DNA of 64,000 bases, from positions 62,001 through 126,000 of the forward strand of contig QJNS01000045.1 of assembly GCA_004154925.1 (NCBI GenBank). The letters run 5' to 3'. The translations under genes were made by a program, and so were the position numbers. The notes beneath the pieces are model-generated. The model ran no database searches and had not been told where the DNA came from. It saw only the letters and a list, made by a program, of their open reading frames with translations. The stretch comes from Monosporascus cannonballus. Taxonomy: Eukaryota > Ascomycota > Sordariomycetes > Xylariales. Positions 54,383 to 64,000 of the stretch are shown one piece after another (the stretch's first letter is position 1; every line of letters starts with the position of its first letter).

Positions 54383-56519
54383 TTACGGCTTCTTCTCGTC
54401 CTCGGGCTTGGCCTCGCCTTCGGAGCTGTTAGATTGCTCGCCGGACTCGGCGCGCGCCTTGTGCATCTTGTCGAAGAGGTTTAAGCTGGCCATCTGCAGC
54501 TCGTCGGTCTTCTCCTTGATCTCGGCAGCAGTAGCAGTGCCCTCGCCGGACTGGCTCTTGCTGATGAACTCCCGCAGTGTGGCGATCTTCTCCTTGATCT
54601 GGTCCGCCTCGGTCTTGTCGAGTTTATCGGCGAACTCGTTCAAGGCCTTCTCGGTATCGTTCAGGACGCTATCGGCGCGGTTGGCAGCCTCGATAGCCGC
54701 CTTGCGCTCCTTGTCCTGCTCAGCATACTTCTCGGAGTCCTGAACCATCCGCTCAATTTCGGACTCAGACAGACCAGAGCCAGAAGCAATAGTGATGGAC
54801 TGGTCCTTGTTGGTGCTCTTATCCTTAGCATGGACGTGGACGATAGAGTCGGCGTCGATATCGAAGGTAACCTCTATCTGGGGAACACCGCGGTGCGCGG
54901 GAGGAATGCCGACCAACTGGAAGTTACCCAGAAGCTTGTTGTCCTTGACGAGCTCACGCTCACCCTGGTAAACCTTGATCTCGACGGCAGTCTGGAAATC
55001 AGCGGCCGTGGAGAAGACCTGGGACTTCTTGGTGGGGATAGTCGTGTTGCGGTTGATCAGACGAGTGAAGACGCCGCCCAGAGTCTCAATACCGAGGGAC
55101 AAGGGGGTGACATCGAGAAGCAAGAGGTCCTTGACCTCACCGGACAGAACGGCACCCTGGATGGCGGCACCGATGGCAACAGCCTCATCAGGGTTCACCG
55201 ACTTGGCGGGGTCACGGCCGAAGATGCTCTTGACGGACTCGGAAACCTTGGGCATACGAGTCATACCACCGACAAGAATAACCTCCTGGATGTCCTTGGC
55301 CTGCAGGTTGGCGTCTTTCAGAGCCTTGCGAACCGGCTCGACGGTCTTGGTGATCAACGGATCCATCATGCTCTCGAGCTGGGACCGGGTCATCTTGGTG
55401 TTGATGTGCTTAGGGCCGGAAGCGTCAGCAGTGATGAAAGGAAGGCTGATGTCGGTCTGGAGAGAAGACGAGAGTTCGATCTTGGCCTTCTCGGCGGCCT
55501 CACGAATTCTCTGGATAGCCATGCGGTCGCCGGACAAGTCGATGCCAGACTCGCTCTTGAACTGCTGGACGATGTGGCGAACTAGGCGGATATCGAAGTC
55601 TTCGCCACCCAAGTGGGTATCACCGTTGGTAGACTTCACCTCGAAGACACCGTTCTGGATCTCGAGGATGGAGATATCGAAGGTACCACCGCCCAAATCG
55701 TAAACAGCGACAACCCTGTCCGCCTCCTTCTCGAGGCCGTAGGCAAGAGCAGCGGCGGTAGGCTCGTTGACGACACGGAGAACGTTCAAGCCAGCGATCT
55801 GACCGGCATCCTTGGTAGCCTGACGTTGAGAATCATTGAAGTAGGCAGGGACGGTGACAACGGCGTTCTTGGCCGGCTTGCCCAAGTACGACTCGGCGGT
55901 CTCCTTCATCTTGTTCAGGATGAAACCACCAACTTGCGAAGGCGAGTACTTCTGGCCTCGAGCCTCGACCCAAGCATCGCCGTTGGTGTGTTGCACGATC
56001 TTGTAGGGAACCTCCTTAATATCCCTTTGGACCTCGGGATCGGTGAACTTTCGTCCGATTAACCGCTTGGTGGCAAAGAGGGTGTTCTCCGGGTTGACAA
56101 CGGCCTGTCGCTTAGCAGCGACGCCAACAAGCCGCTCGCCATCTTGAGCGAAGGCAACAACGGACGGAGTAGTACGGGCACCTAGCCATCACGTTAGAGA
56201 TTCGGCATCTCATACGCCACCGCCTAGAAGGAGTAGCCTACCTTCGGCGTTCTCAATGATCTTGGGCACTTTGCCTTCCATGACGGCAACGGCAGAGTTG
56301 GTGGTACCTATATATCAGTTTAGCGACAGAATATAATAATATCAAAATAGCGCTCGTGGACTTACCCAAGTCGATACCGATGACAGCACCCTGAACCTTT
56401 CCTTCCGTCGACTCATATCGAGCGAACGTAGACCCTAAGGGTTTCCGCAAAGGCGTGGCCCATCGCGAAGCTGTGGAGGTTGCTCTGGGAAGAGCTCTGG
56501 AGAGGCGCGAAGCCAACAT
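54383..56519 (-). CDS. ssc1: Mitochondrial heat shock protein 70 (Ssc1)
   Basis: Exons on the reverse strand are 56519-56366, 56307-56242 and 56181-54383, with consistent phases, giving 672 residues. The start [20 protein letters not shown] is an Arg/Ser-rich mitochondrial presequence; an upstream in-frame extension to 56702 has no such support. The nucleotide-binding domain shows [18 protein letters not shown] (split by intron 1), the DnaK-type phosphate and adenosine motifs [20 protein letters not shown] and [20 protein letters not shown], and [20 protein letters not shown]. The linker [20 protein letters not shown] and substrate-binding domain follow, ending in the acidic lid tail [12 protein letters not shown]. 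Ssc1 is the ATPase motor of the presequence translocase (TIM23/PAM) and the main matrix folding chaperone. It lacks an HDEL/KDEL signal, which separates it from ER BiP. Confidence 0.96.
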
Positions 56520-58034
56520 GTTTGATGGCTGATGTATTAAACTAATAACAAGAGGAAAAGACTCGCGACGAAGAACGATCGGCGCGAAGGAAGGGGATGT
56601 GTATGTATTAAATACAGTGAAGGGATTGCGGCGGGGGGGAAATGAGAAAGAATTTATGCGGTGATAAAGAGGTGTCGGAAGGGAGATTTCGACTCTGCTC
56701 AAATTTTCGGTTTAGAAGAACTTTGACGAAATCGTCCGAAGAGCTTTCCACGGAGCGGGCGGGCGGTCGGAAGCGGCAAAAATTCACGCCGCCCGCATTC
56801 TAGAGCTACGTAGTGCCTGCTAGGGGAGGGGCCCTGCCCTATCTATTATGCACTACTATGTAATAATTCCAGAGCCCCTACAGGTACCGACTACGGGTAG
56901 TATAGCGCTATTTGTATAGGAGGTTAAGTACAGATCAGGAAAGGTCATGACGACACTGCACCTACGCCCCATCCAGATACCGAGATTCGATCCGAATGGG
57001 CAAAAAAGGAAGAGCCGGAGAGTCTTTCTATGATGCCAAGTTTTGTTACTTGGTATGCATACCGAGGTCAGCCTCAGTCAGGGCAAGCGTCGAATTTTGT
57101 GACGGCAATGACACCAAACTACCTAGTCAGTGGTGAACCGGCTGGATGGACAGAGTATGTCGGAATTTCGTTGACGGCATTCACTACATATTGGGGACGG
57201 GCACATGAGGAAATATCACTCTATTTGACTCCCGGCATTCTGCTTGTGTATGTATCAGTTATGGTCCGTGGCTCTATAAGGCGTTTGATAAGGCCCAAAG
57301 TAGGGAGACAAGCAAGCAGCTTGAGGCTAAGGTAGTTGAAGGTATAGCAATTTGGTCTTTGAATGCTTATTCCACCACAAAATAATGCTGCTTTAACCAA
57401 CCAGAGGAAGTATTCATGTGAGAGGGGGTTTAACCACTCATTATTACTCGTCAACCTTTTTCAAATGTGGTGGATCGACTCGGAAGCACATGCAGGTGCA
57501 TTGTTACTATAGGGACTGCGCTTATTGGCGCTTAGCCGTATGTACGTGCAAGGCTCCATCCATACCTCCATACCTACATAGTAGGTACATAGGTACATTA
57601 GTAGTGTCCCCAGTGCCGCCGCCGCCGCCGCCGCCGCCGCCGTCCTCAGCTCTACCAAGTGGGAACGTCATTCTTGTCGTTAATGTAAATTGGGAGTGGC
57701 CTTTGCTCAACCCACAAACCCGGACATCACCCGCCCTGTCTTAACATTACTTCTTGAAGGCTTGACTGCATGCGTTACTCACCTAGGAAGATACTCTACT
57801 ACTTGTTGCATTCCTCCACCGGTTTCTCGACTCTTGGAATCACCGGTCCATCCTGCTAACCAGCCGACGTCATTCTAGCTGCCGCCCGTTGGACTGCTAC
57901 GAGTCGAGTCCAACAGAGACAATCCGGACTCTTAACTTAGAGTATTGCCATTCGGCCCATCCGATAATCAACCCGCTTCCATGGTCAACGCGACTTGATG
58001 ACCTGTGGCGGCCTTGGTATCCAGCTCTTGTATT
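56520..58034. other. Divergent intergenic region ssc1 / DUF2415 gene
   Basis: This 1.5 kb contains palindromic TACCTACATAGTAGGTACATAGGTACA (57570-57596), a (GCC)n run (57615-57641) and only weak short ORFs. It is the likely promoter region for both genes. I see no clear heat-shock element of three perfect GAA/TTC units upstream of ssc1. Confidence 0.45.
57615..57641. repeat. (GCC)n microsatellite
   Basis: About nine tandem GCC triplets lie directly after the TAGGTACATAGGTACA palindromic motif, in the ssc1/DUF2415 spacer. Confidence 0.95.
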
Positions 58035-60364
58035 ATGGCCGTTGACGAAGAGGCTGGGTACATATATCCTTGCCGCGCGACCGGATAGAGAGAGTGTGAC
58101 GAGCTAATCTTAATCGCCTGTTCTACGCAGTTACTGGCCAACGGAGCGCCTGGTAGTCAAAGATGGTCGCAAGCACTACCGCACCGCTGTATCGCCCATG
58201 TATGTGCGCCCGCCCCGATAATCTGTGCCTTTTCGGGCTAATCATTCCATGTTTACTCTAGCCACTGGCAACTCCGATCTCTAATCAGTACTGAGAGGCA
58301 AAACGTCGTCTACTTTCCTACCGGCGTCAACAATACGCATATCACTCGGCTCAACACCACCACCCGCGAATGCGAGACGATCAAGGTTATAAGCTTTCAC
58401 CCCCGGTGCTTAGTGGCCAAGGGTGGATGGATATGCTGCGGAGGCGAGAACGGCGAGTTCACAGTCATTCGCGATGTGGGCCAGACTGATGCGGCAGATG
58501 ATGCCCTGAACAGCGACTTCCGATCGACCCTAAATTCCCTCGAATCCCCAAACATGGCTGAAGCCTCCATGTCCCAACTTCAACGGGACATGCTTAGCAT
58601 CGTAGAGCGGATCAATGGCTCAAATAAGACATGGTCCGCCTCAAACCACAAGTTTGGAATCGAACGAGTCAACTGCATCACCATTTGGCAACCCCCAAAG
58701 ACCCCTTCCGATGACACGACCCCCGGCCAGTATTCCTCTCCGGTAGCCGTCTTGGCGAATAACGACAAGACGGTGACAATTGTCGGTCTCTATGACTGCC
58801 AAGAGGTGGACCAACTGGATTATCCCGACTGCGTCAACAGAGCTGTCATCTCGCCCGACGGCACCATGCTGGCTGCTATTTGCGATGACCCTTTTCTCTA
58901 CATCCACGTGCGTAAGCCGCTAGGTAAGGGCAGGAGCAACGAGTACTTTGAATGGGAGCAACTGCCCAAGATACACCTTAAGGGCCAAGAGCCTCGGGAT
59001 ACTTCGGACTGTCGAGGCAGTTTTGTCGCCGCCTTCTCTCCTTCTGGAAGGTACCTCGCAGTAGGGACTCAGTATGGTACCATCTCGATATTCGACACGG
59101 CTGCTCTTCGGATTCCAGATATGGATCCGCTAGTCACTCATTTCAACTCATCCAGGGCGCCCCACGAATCTGGCGCAGTTAGGGACATGGCATTTTCACC
59201 AGGGCCCTTCGATCTCTTGGCGTGGACTGAGCATCGAGGACGGGTAGGCATCGCGGATGCGCGCACTAACTTTGCTCAACGGCAGATCATCTCGATAGAT
59301 GAGCACGAGGGCTTCGACCATCTCTCCCTCCACGACCGGAGCACAATCGACCCACGTCTGCTCGACCCCCGCAATGAACGCAGCGCTGGCAGCTCCCCTT
59401 CGCTACCTAGTCTTCTGAGTACATCCAGCCCTAGTCGGCCGCTACCGAATCCCGAGACCTCTGAACCGTCCTCAAGGGCCAATCATCCGTTCACTGCGGA
59501 GGAAACCGCAATTCTTGAGGCCGTCCAGAGCGATCGGCGACGCCGGGAAGCTAGAGAGCAAAGGGAGCAGCGTGAGCAACAAATCGCCCGAGGCAGTCCG
59601 GCTTGGAGGTCATCAGTGTGGGCCGAGCGTGTAAGTGCCCCGCCGAGGGTGACGGTTCGTATCATGGGAAGGGGAAACAGAGAGCAATTGTTAACCAGTA
59701 CTCTAATCACACAGCGTGAAACGCTGACGCGAATACTTGAGCGCGAACGGAACCGGGAGACCCGTGACCACCACCGGTCAGGGACGAGTCAAACGCCTCC
59801 CGGGGAGCACGAACGGGAGCGGAGGGCCCCGACGCCGCGGCGGAGGAGCTCCATCATGCAAGCGTTGACCCAGAACGTTGACAGCTTTGCACAAATAATG
59901 AACAGGTCACAGCCCTCGGGCAACACCAACGATGGTCCAAGCAACAATCGAGACTCCCCTACCCCGTGGTTGACGGGAAGACTCACATCCGGATGGGCTG
60001 ATCTGGAGGCCCTCTATAATATCCCCGGAGATAGTGGGTTTGCGGACAGCACGCGTACCGAGGCCGGTCGGAACCGTCGGGCCATCCCAGTGATTAATGA
60101 CGTCTGGAGCGACGACTTTGCAGGCTTCCGACGTGCCTATGGCCGATCTGGTAGTCGAGAGCATCAGCAACACCCTGATGATACTGCTGGTCTGTCGTGG
60201 AGTGAGGATGGGCAGACGCTGTAAGTTCCCGTGTTCCGTTGGAGAATACCCGGGAAGCTTGACTGACACGCCGTTACAGATACGTTGGTGCCGAGGATGG
60301 CATATACGAATTTCATGTGAATTTGCACGGGAGGAAAGTGTTTCCGGAAGTCACCTTCCGTTGA
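58035..60364 (+). CDS. DUF2415 (WD40-like beta-propeller) protein
   Basis: Four exons are deduced: a 23-bp first exon 58035-58057 (MAVDEEAG), then 58131-58199, 58262-60220 and 60280-60364. All are in phase and give 711 residues. The spliced start reads MAVDEEAGYWPTERLVVKDG, and the next junction gives VSPIHWQLRSLISTERQNVV, as expected for this family. Propeller-type blocks are LVAKGGWICCGGENGEFTVI, VNRAVISPDGTMLAAICDDP, GSFVAAFSPSGRYLAVGTQY, and the DUF2415 signature AVRDMAFSPGPFDLLAWTEH with GRVGIADARTNFAQRQIISI. A long Arg/Glu-rich disordered insert follows, and the last exon (YVGAEDGIYEFHVNLHGRKV) supplies a terminal propeller strand. No function is established that I can name; it probably scaffolds proteins. 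The mini first exon means automated models may start too late. Confidence 0.88.
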
Positions 60365-60785
60365 TGTCGATACCTGCGAACTGTATATAATACCCTACTG
60401 GCAGGTTTTCTTGGGCGTTTGGAGGCGTTATCCGTGTATAGGCTGGACGGCTAGTTACGCTACGGGACTGGGCGGCGAGTTCTCCGGGATAGCAAAAACC
60501 GGTACGGGCCAGGAAGGGTGGGAAAATGAAGTTCACATTCTTGGTCCTTTTTAAAACGTTCTTGGTTGGGGGGAGAAGGTATAGTCTCCCACACACTTGG
60601 AATGAGGGGGGTCTATGGTTCCATCTGTAAATCACGACAACCACCACACTTAAGACTTCTGATGCACGCTTACCTATTTTGTAGGTCGTCGGTATTGAAT
60701 ACAAGTAGTACGTTAATGTTTATGTACTGGCTCCGTGACTTGTCGAGTAGCTCCATCACCAATGCGCGCAGAACGGGTCTCGGTC
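60365..60785. other. Convergent intergenic region DUF2415 gene / L2HGDH
   Basis: This 0.42 kb between converging genes should hold both 3' ends. No gene is supported. Confidence 0.45.
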
Positions 60786-62275
60786 TCACTCGCCGCCATC
60801 TCTCCCCACCTCCGGCCCGCTCCGGCTCCCGTGCAGCAGGTCCCTCACGTAGTCCGCGACGGCCAGGCAGCTCGTCAGCCCGGGGCTCTCCATGCCCAGC
60901 AGGTTGACCCAGCCGGCGAAGCCCTCCTCCGCCTTGACGTAGAAGTCGCGGAACCCGCCGCCGGCGCCGACGGCGCCACGCGGCGCCAGCTTCGGCCGCA
61001 CGCCGGCGTAGTCGGGCGCCAGCGCCGAGGCGTCGACGCCCGGCAGGTAGCGGCGGATCTCGGCGACGGCGGGGGCCAGGCGGGCCGCGCTCACGGCCAG
61101 GTCGCCCGGCGACCCCACCCACTCGACGTCCGGGCCGAAGCGCACGCGGCCCGCGAGGTCCAGCGTCAGGTGCGTGCCGAGCCCCGCGCCGCCGGGCGCC
61201 GGGGCCGGGTAGATGAGCCGCCCGACGCGCGGCGCCGAGGCCCCGTAGCTGAAGTAGTTGCCCTTCGCGTAGTGCAGCCGCACGTGCCGCTCCGCCGGCG
61301 CCACCATGTTGTGGATCGCCGCGGCGCCCAGCCCCGCGCTGTTGATCACCGTCTCGGCCGTGATGGTCGACTCCGACTCCAACTCCGATCCGGACCCCGC
61401 CCCGCCGGCGCCCGGGTCGCGCACCGTCACCCGCCACCCGCCGCTGCCGGGCGTCGACGCCGGCGAAGGCGCGGGTAGGGGCTCGACGCCAACGACCTCG
61501 GAGTTGAGGGCCGTGACGCCGCCCGCGTCCTCGAAGAGGCCCTGCAGGGCCAGCATGAGGCCGTGGCTGTCGACGATGCCCGTCGTGGGGCTCTCGAGGA
61601 TGCCGGCGTCGGCGCGGACGTCGGGCTCGAGGCGGCGGGCCTCCTCGCGGCCGACGAAGCGCACTGGGAGGGCCTCCTCCTCCCCGACCTCGGCGTTGTG
61701 CGCGCGGCAGAAGTCGCGGATGCGCCCGAGCGCCTCGAGCTCGGCGGCGTCCTGCGCCACGATCCACTTCCCCGTGCGCCGGTGCGCGACGCCGTGGTCG
61801 GCGCAGAACCGGTACAGCGCCCGGCGGCCCTCGACGCAGAGCCGCGTCTTCAGCGTGCCCGGCCCGTAGTACAGCCCCGCGTGGATCACCTCGCTGTTGC
61901 GCGACGACGTCTCCGTGCCCACCTGCCCGTGCCGCTCCACGAGCAGCGTGCTGCTCCCCGGCTGCGCGGCCAGCGCGCGCGCAATGGCGAGGCCAATGAC
62001 GCCGCCGCCTATCACCTATTTTCGGGGGGCGGTTCTGTGAGTGGCTCTGTTTTCCCTAGTCCCGTCTTTTCCGCGTGTGAAAGGGGGGAAGCCTGTAGTC
62101 TCAATGCGCCAACTTGGCTAGCAACTGTTGACGGGGTAGAAAGAGAGGTGCCACTACTTACGACGTGGGTGAAATCCGCCTGCGCACGCGCCGTGCTCGA
62201 AAATCGACGAGGGCAGCTGGTGGCGGCAAATGAGCTAAATCCGAGCCCCCTGACGGGCGCGAATCTGGCGAGCAT
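60786..62275 (-). CDS. L2HGDH: L-2-hydroxyglutarate dehydrogenase, mitochondrial (FAD-dependent)
   Basis: Exon 1 (62275-62162) encodes MLARFAPVRGLGFSSFAATS, rich in Arg/Ser and fitting a mitochondrial presequence, and ends at HV. The intron 62161-62016 has a GTAAGT donor and ATAG acceptor. Exon 2 (62015-60786) continues VIGGGVIGLAIARALAAQPG, the FAD-binding dinucleotide fold split by the intron. The total is 447 residues. Other family blocks are ERHGQVGTETSSRNSEVIHA, GLYYGPGTLKTRLCVEGRRA, HRRTGKWIVAQDA, GILESPTTGIVDSHGLMLAL, TVINSAGLGAAAIHNM, HYAKGNYFSYG, RFGPDVEWVG and GWVNLLGMESPGLTSCLAVA. The enzyme oxidises L-2-hydroxyglutarate to 2-oxoglutarate, a metabolite-repair reaction that clears by-products of malate dehydrogenase. 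An Ala/Gly/Ser-rich loop near the middle (PSPASTPGSG) is longer than usual. GC content is very high. Confidence 0.92.
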
Positions 62276-63059
62276 GCTGAAGAGGGAACTTCAAGGAAAG
62301 ACGGTTTCGCGGCCGCTAGAGTCAAGTATCTGTCATATCATGTTCACTTGCGTGGTTCCGCAATTCCTAGCCCGGGGTTGATTGAGCGAGGTCCGGTTCC
62401 CTCCCAGAGCTCCGACAAACGGACGATAAGCGAGCAATAAGCAGGACTGCACCGTAAAACCTTGCTCGCGCGGACTTTCCGAGGCTCGAGCTTCGAATGA
62501 CGGACGGTATGCTCTTTGGGCAGAGTATCTCTTAAAGACGTCGTTCTGTTGATTTATTAGGGGTGCTTTCCCTGAATTGAGCAACCAGGCCGTGTAGCTT
62601 CGAGTTCTGGTTGTTTTGCTTGCAAGCAACCTGCATGCACAGTGACGTTCGCTTTGGCCTAAATTACAGTGCTCCCATACAGGCTAGACAGTAGCTTCGT
62701 AGCGGGCGCACATCGAACTTCAGTTGCTCCACGAAGTCCATCCGTATGATGATAACAGGTCCCCTTTTTAAAGAGCCTTTTAGGCCCATATGCTCATGTG
62801 CTGCGAAATTTCAAAGGGGGATTTTTATAACTATAGCCATGTTCTTAGCGTTCATTCAGAGGATACTATTTACTAGCCCAAGATCTAGCTCGACTAGGCG
62901 GTGAAGCGCGTAGATCTTGCGATGATACCGCCGACGGCCAAGGAGGAGGAGACCACCAACGATCCACAAGGCGACAATAACGCTCCTCGAAGCTCCCAAG
63001 GGTGTTGAATGCCAAGAGAGAAACTTCCTCGTCTGCGACCTATTTCGCCGGATAGGAAG
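62276..63059. other. Upstream region of L2HGDH to the border of the AT-rich element
   Basis: No gene is supported. The part 62890-63059 has ordinary base composition, yet a short reverse-strand frame there (SLGIQHPWELRGALLSPCGS) might belong to the terminal part of the neighbouring retroelement. I could not define LTR ends or a target-site duplication. Confidence 0.35.
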
Positions 63060-64000
63060 CAGATATAAATATTATCGATTGGAATTCGGTTAATCCGTAA
63101 ATTCCGTTTTTGCAAAACGTTAACTGGAACGCAATTGTTAATTCCGTCGTTATTAATAAAATTTCCTTAGCAGGCGTTAAATATTTATAAGATTTTTTGC
63201 GAATTCTTAAGGATTTTCAGAATCCGGTGGTTTCTTTTATTTGATAAGGTATTAAGTAAATATGTTTTTTTATATCAATTTTTTAAAAACTTTCGTACGT
63301 TATTTTATCCTTTATTTCTATATCTTTTTATCTCGTATAAACTTTAATAATATCTGCTATTAATTTAAATAAAACAAATATAAAAAACTAGATAAAATTT
63401 GATTTTTAGTAAAAACTTTAATTAGTAATTATTATCTGATATTTTCTTAGCAATTTTGTATAGACCGATATATTTAAAACTATGTGTTTTTACTAGCGTT
63501 TTTTGTTCAAATGTATTTAGTAATAAGTTAAAGAATTTTTATTTCGTAAAAAGTTAAGTTTTTTAAGCTTTTTTAATTATAATATATATTTATTGAATTA
63601 CGTGCAAACCTTAATTCCATCTCTATTTTCTAAAACCATTATTTAAGTTATTTTAATATAAATGTTGTTTTAACGTTAATAAATTTATTATATACGTTTT
63701 TATAAATAATTGGTATAAAATCAAAATTAATTTTTATTAAAAACCGTTTTAAATTTTTATAAATACTAGTTTTATAAATGAATTAAATAACAAATAATCT
63801 CTTAACTTAAATATTTTGTTTATAATTTTTATAATATTGTAAAATAAGTTTTAATATTTAATTTAATTATTTAATTCGTTCGTTTGTTTAAATTTTAAAT
63901 ATGTTAGATAACTAATAATTTAAACCAATCTATTTTATAAAATTTTGCTGAAATTTCGAAATACATGTAATTTCTTTATCGAAATTAATTTTATATAATA
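63060..64000 (-). mobile_element. RIP-degraded Ty3/gypsy-type (chromovirus-like) retrotransposon remnant, 3' end of pol
   Basis: Base composition changes sharply to strongly AT-rich near 63060 and stays so to the window edge. One reverse-strand frame read through its stops still matches integrase order. At about 63958-63700 it reads SKFQQNF..IGLNY.LS, then TNERIK.LN.IL, YYKNYKQN and F.Y.TS. The post-integrase part KYIGLYKIAKKISDNNY lies at 63477-63425. A chromodomain-like end, ILKNSQKIL, lies near 63190. Most in-frame stops are TAA/TAG at positions where the family has Gln or Trp, the pattern expected from C-to-T changes on both strands. The element is non-coding now. It extends beyond the right edge; reverse transcriptase, gag and the LTRs are not seen. 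Confidence 0.75.

Noticed and set aside
54830..56062. Several long forward-strand open frames opposite ssc1
   Set aside because: They mirror the highly biased codon use of the Hsp70 gene and show no independent family signature.
56520..56702. N-terminal extension of Ssc1 upstream of MLASRL
   Set aside because: The presequence begins at MLASRL. The extra frame is probably 5'UTR.
60365..60785. Metabolic pairing of idh2 and L2HGDH as a 2-oxoglutarate cluster
   Set aside because: The two genes are almost 60 kb apart with unrelated genes between them, so shared product is not evidence of a cluster.
60670..62381. GC-rich open frames on both strands overlapping L2HGDH
   Set aside because: High GC suppresses stops in all frames. 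Only the L2HGDH frame shows conserved motifs and proper splicing.
1..64000. CRISPR arrays, bacterial-type operons, ribosome binding sites
   Set aside because: The gene structures are spliced eukaryotic ones. No direct-repeat/spacer arrays are present.

Overview
The window is nuclear DNA of a filamentous ascomycete (Pezizomycotina, most likely Sordariomycetes). Genes carry short phase-consistent introns of about 45-180 bp with GT...CTAAC...AG signals, lie on both strands, and are conserved fungal housekeeping genes. A very AT-rich, stop-riddled tract at the right edge looks like a retroelement destroyed by repeat-induced point mutation (RIP), a process confined to fungi.

Layout from left to right: the N-terminal part of exocyst subunit Sec5 (-, runs off the left edge); NAD-isocitrate dehydrogenase subunit 2 (+, five exons); an acyl-CoA thioesterase-like gene (-) with a one-base slip at its exon junction; a broken NB-ARC/TPR (NLR-type) gene (+, 7.1-9.0 kb); a 74-residue two-exon small protein (+); a single-span membrane protein of unknown function (+); a fungal plant-basic-secretory-protein-like zincin (-); the CLASP-type microtubule protein Stu1 (+, four exons); an Atos/FAM214 homologue (-); rRNA-processing protein Fyv7 (+); a steroid-5-alpha-reductase-like (DUF1295) membrane protein with an unusual N-terminal 31-residue tandem repeat (+); and a LIM-LIM-RhoGAP protein (-, six exons).

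From 34.2 to 42.2 kb there is a gene-poor interval with only unsupported fragments and one possible small PPxY-rich gene. It is followed by a GNAT acetyltransferase interrupted by an in-frame TAG (-) and an assembly gap flanked by poly-G (43.81-43.95 kb). The right third holds a mitochondrial PPR protein (-), SRP68 (+), a multicopper oxidase locus with several frame and splice lesions (+), mitochondrial Hsp70 Ssc1 (-), a DUF2415 beta-propeller-like protein (+), mitochondrial L-2-hydroxyglutarate dehydrogenase (-), and the AT-rich Ty3/gypsy remnant (-).

The genes do not form a single pathway. Three protein-coding genes serve mitochondria directly (Idh2, Ssc1, L2HGDH), probably joined by the PPR protein. 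Idh2 and L2HGDH both yield 2-oxoglutarate, but they are unlinked and their proximity is probably chance. Sec5, the RhoGAP and Stu1 act in polarised growth and cytoskeleton. I see no biosynthetic cluster and no clear undescribed system. The most unusual items are the tandem-repeat reductase-like protein, the decayed NLR and multicopper oxidase loci, the RIP-degraded chromovirus-type element, and a palindromic TACCTAGGTA-type motif that recurs across the intergenic DNA.
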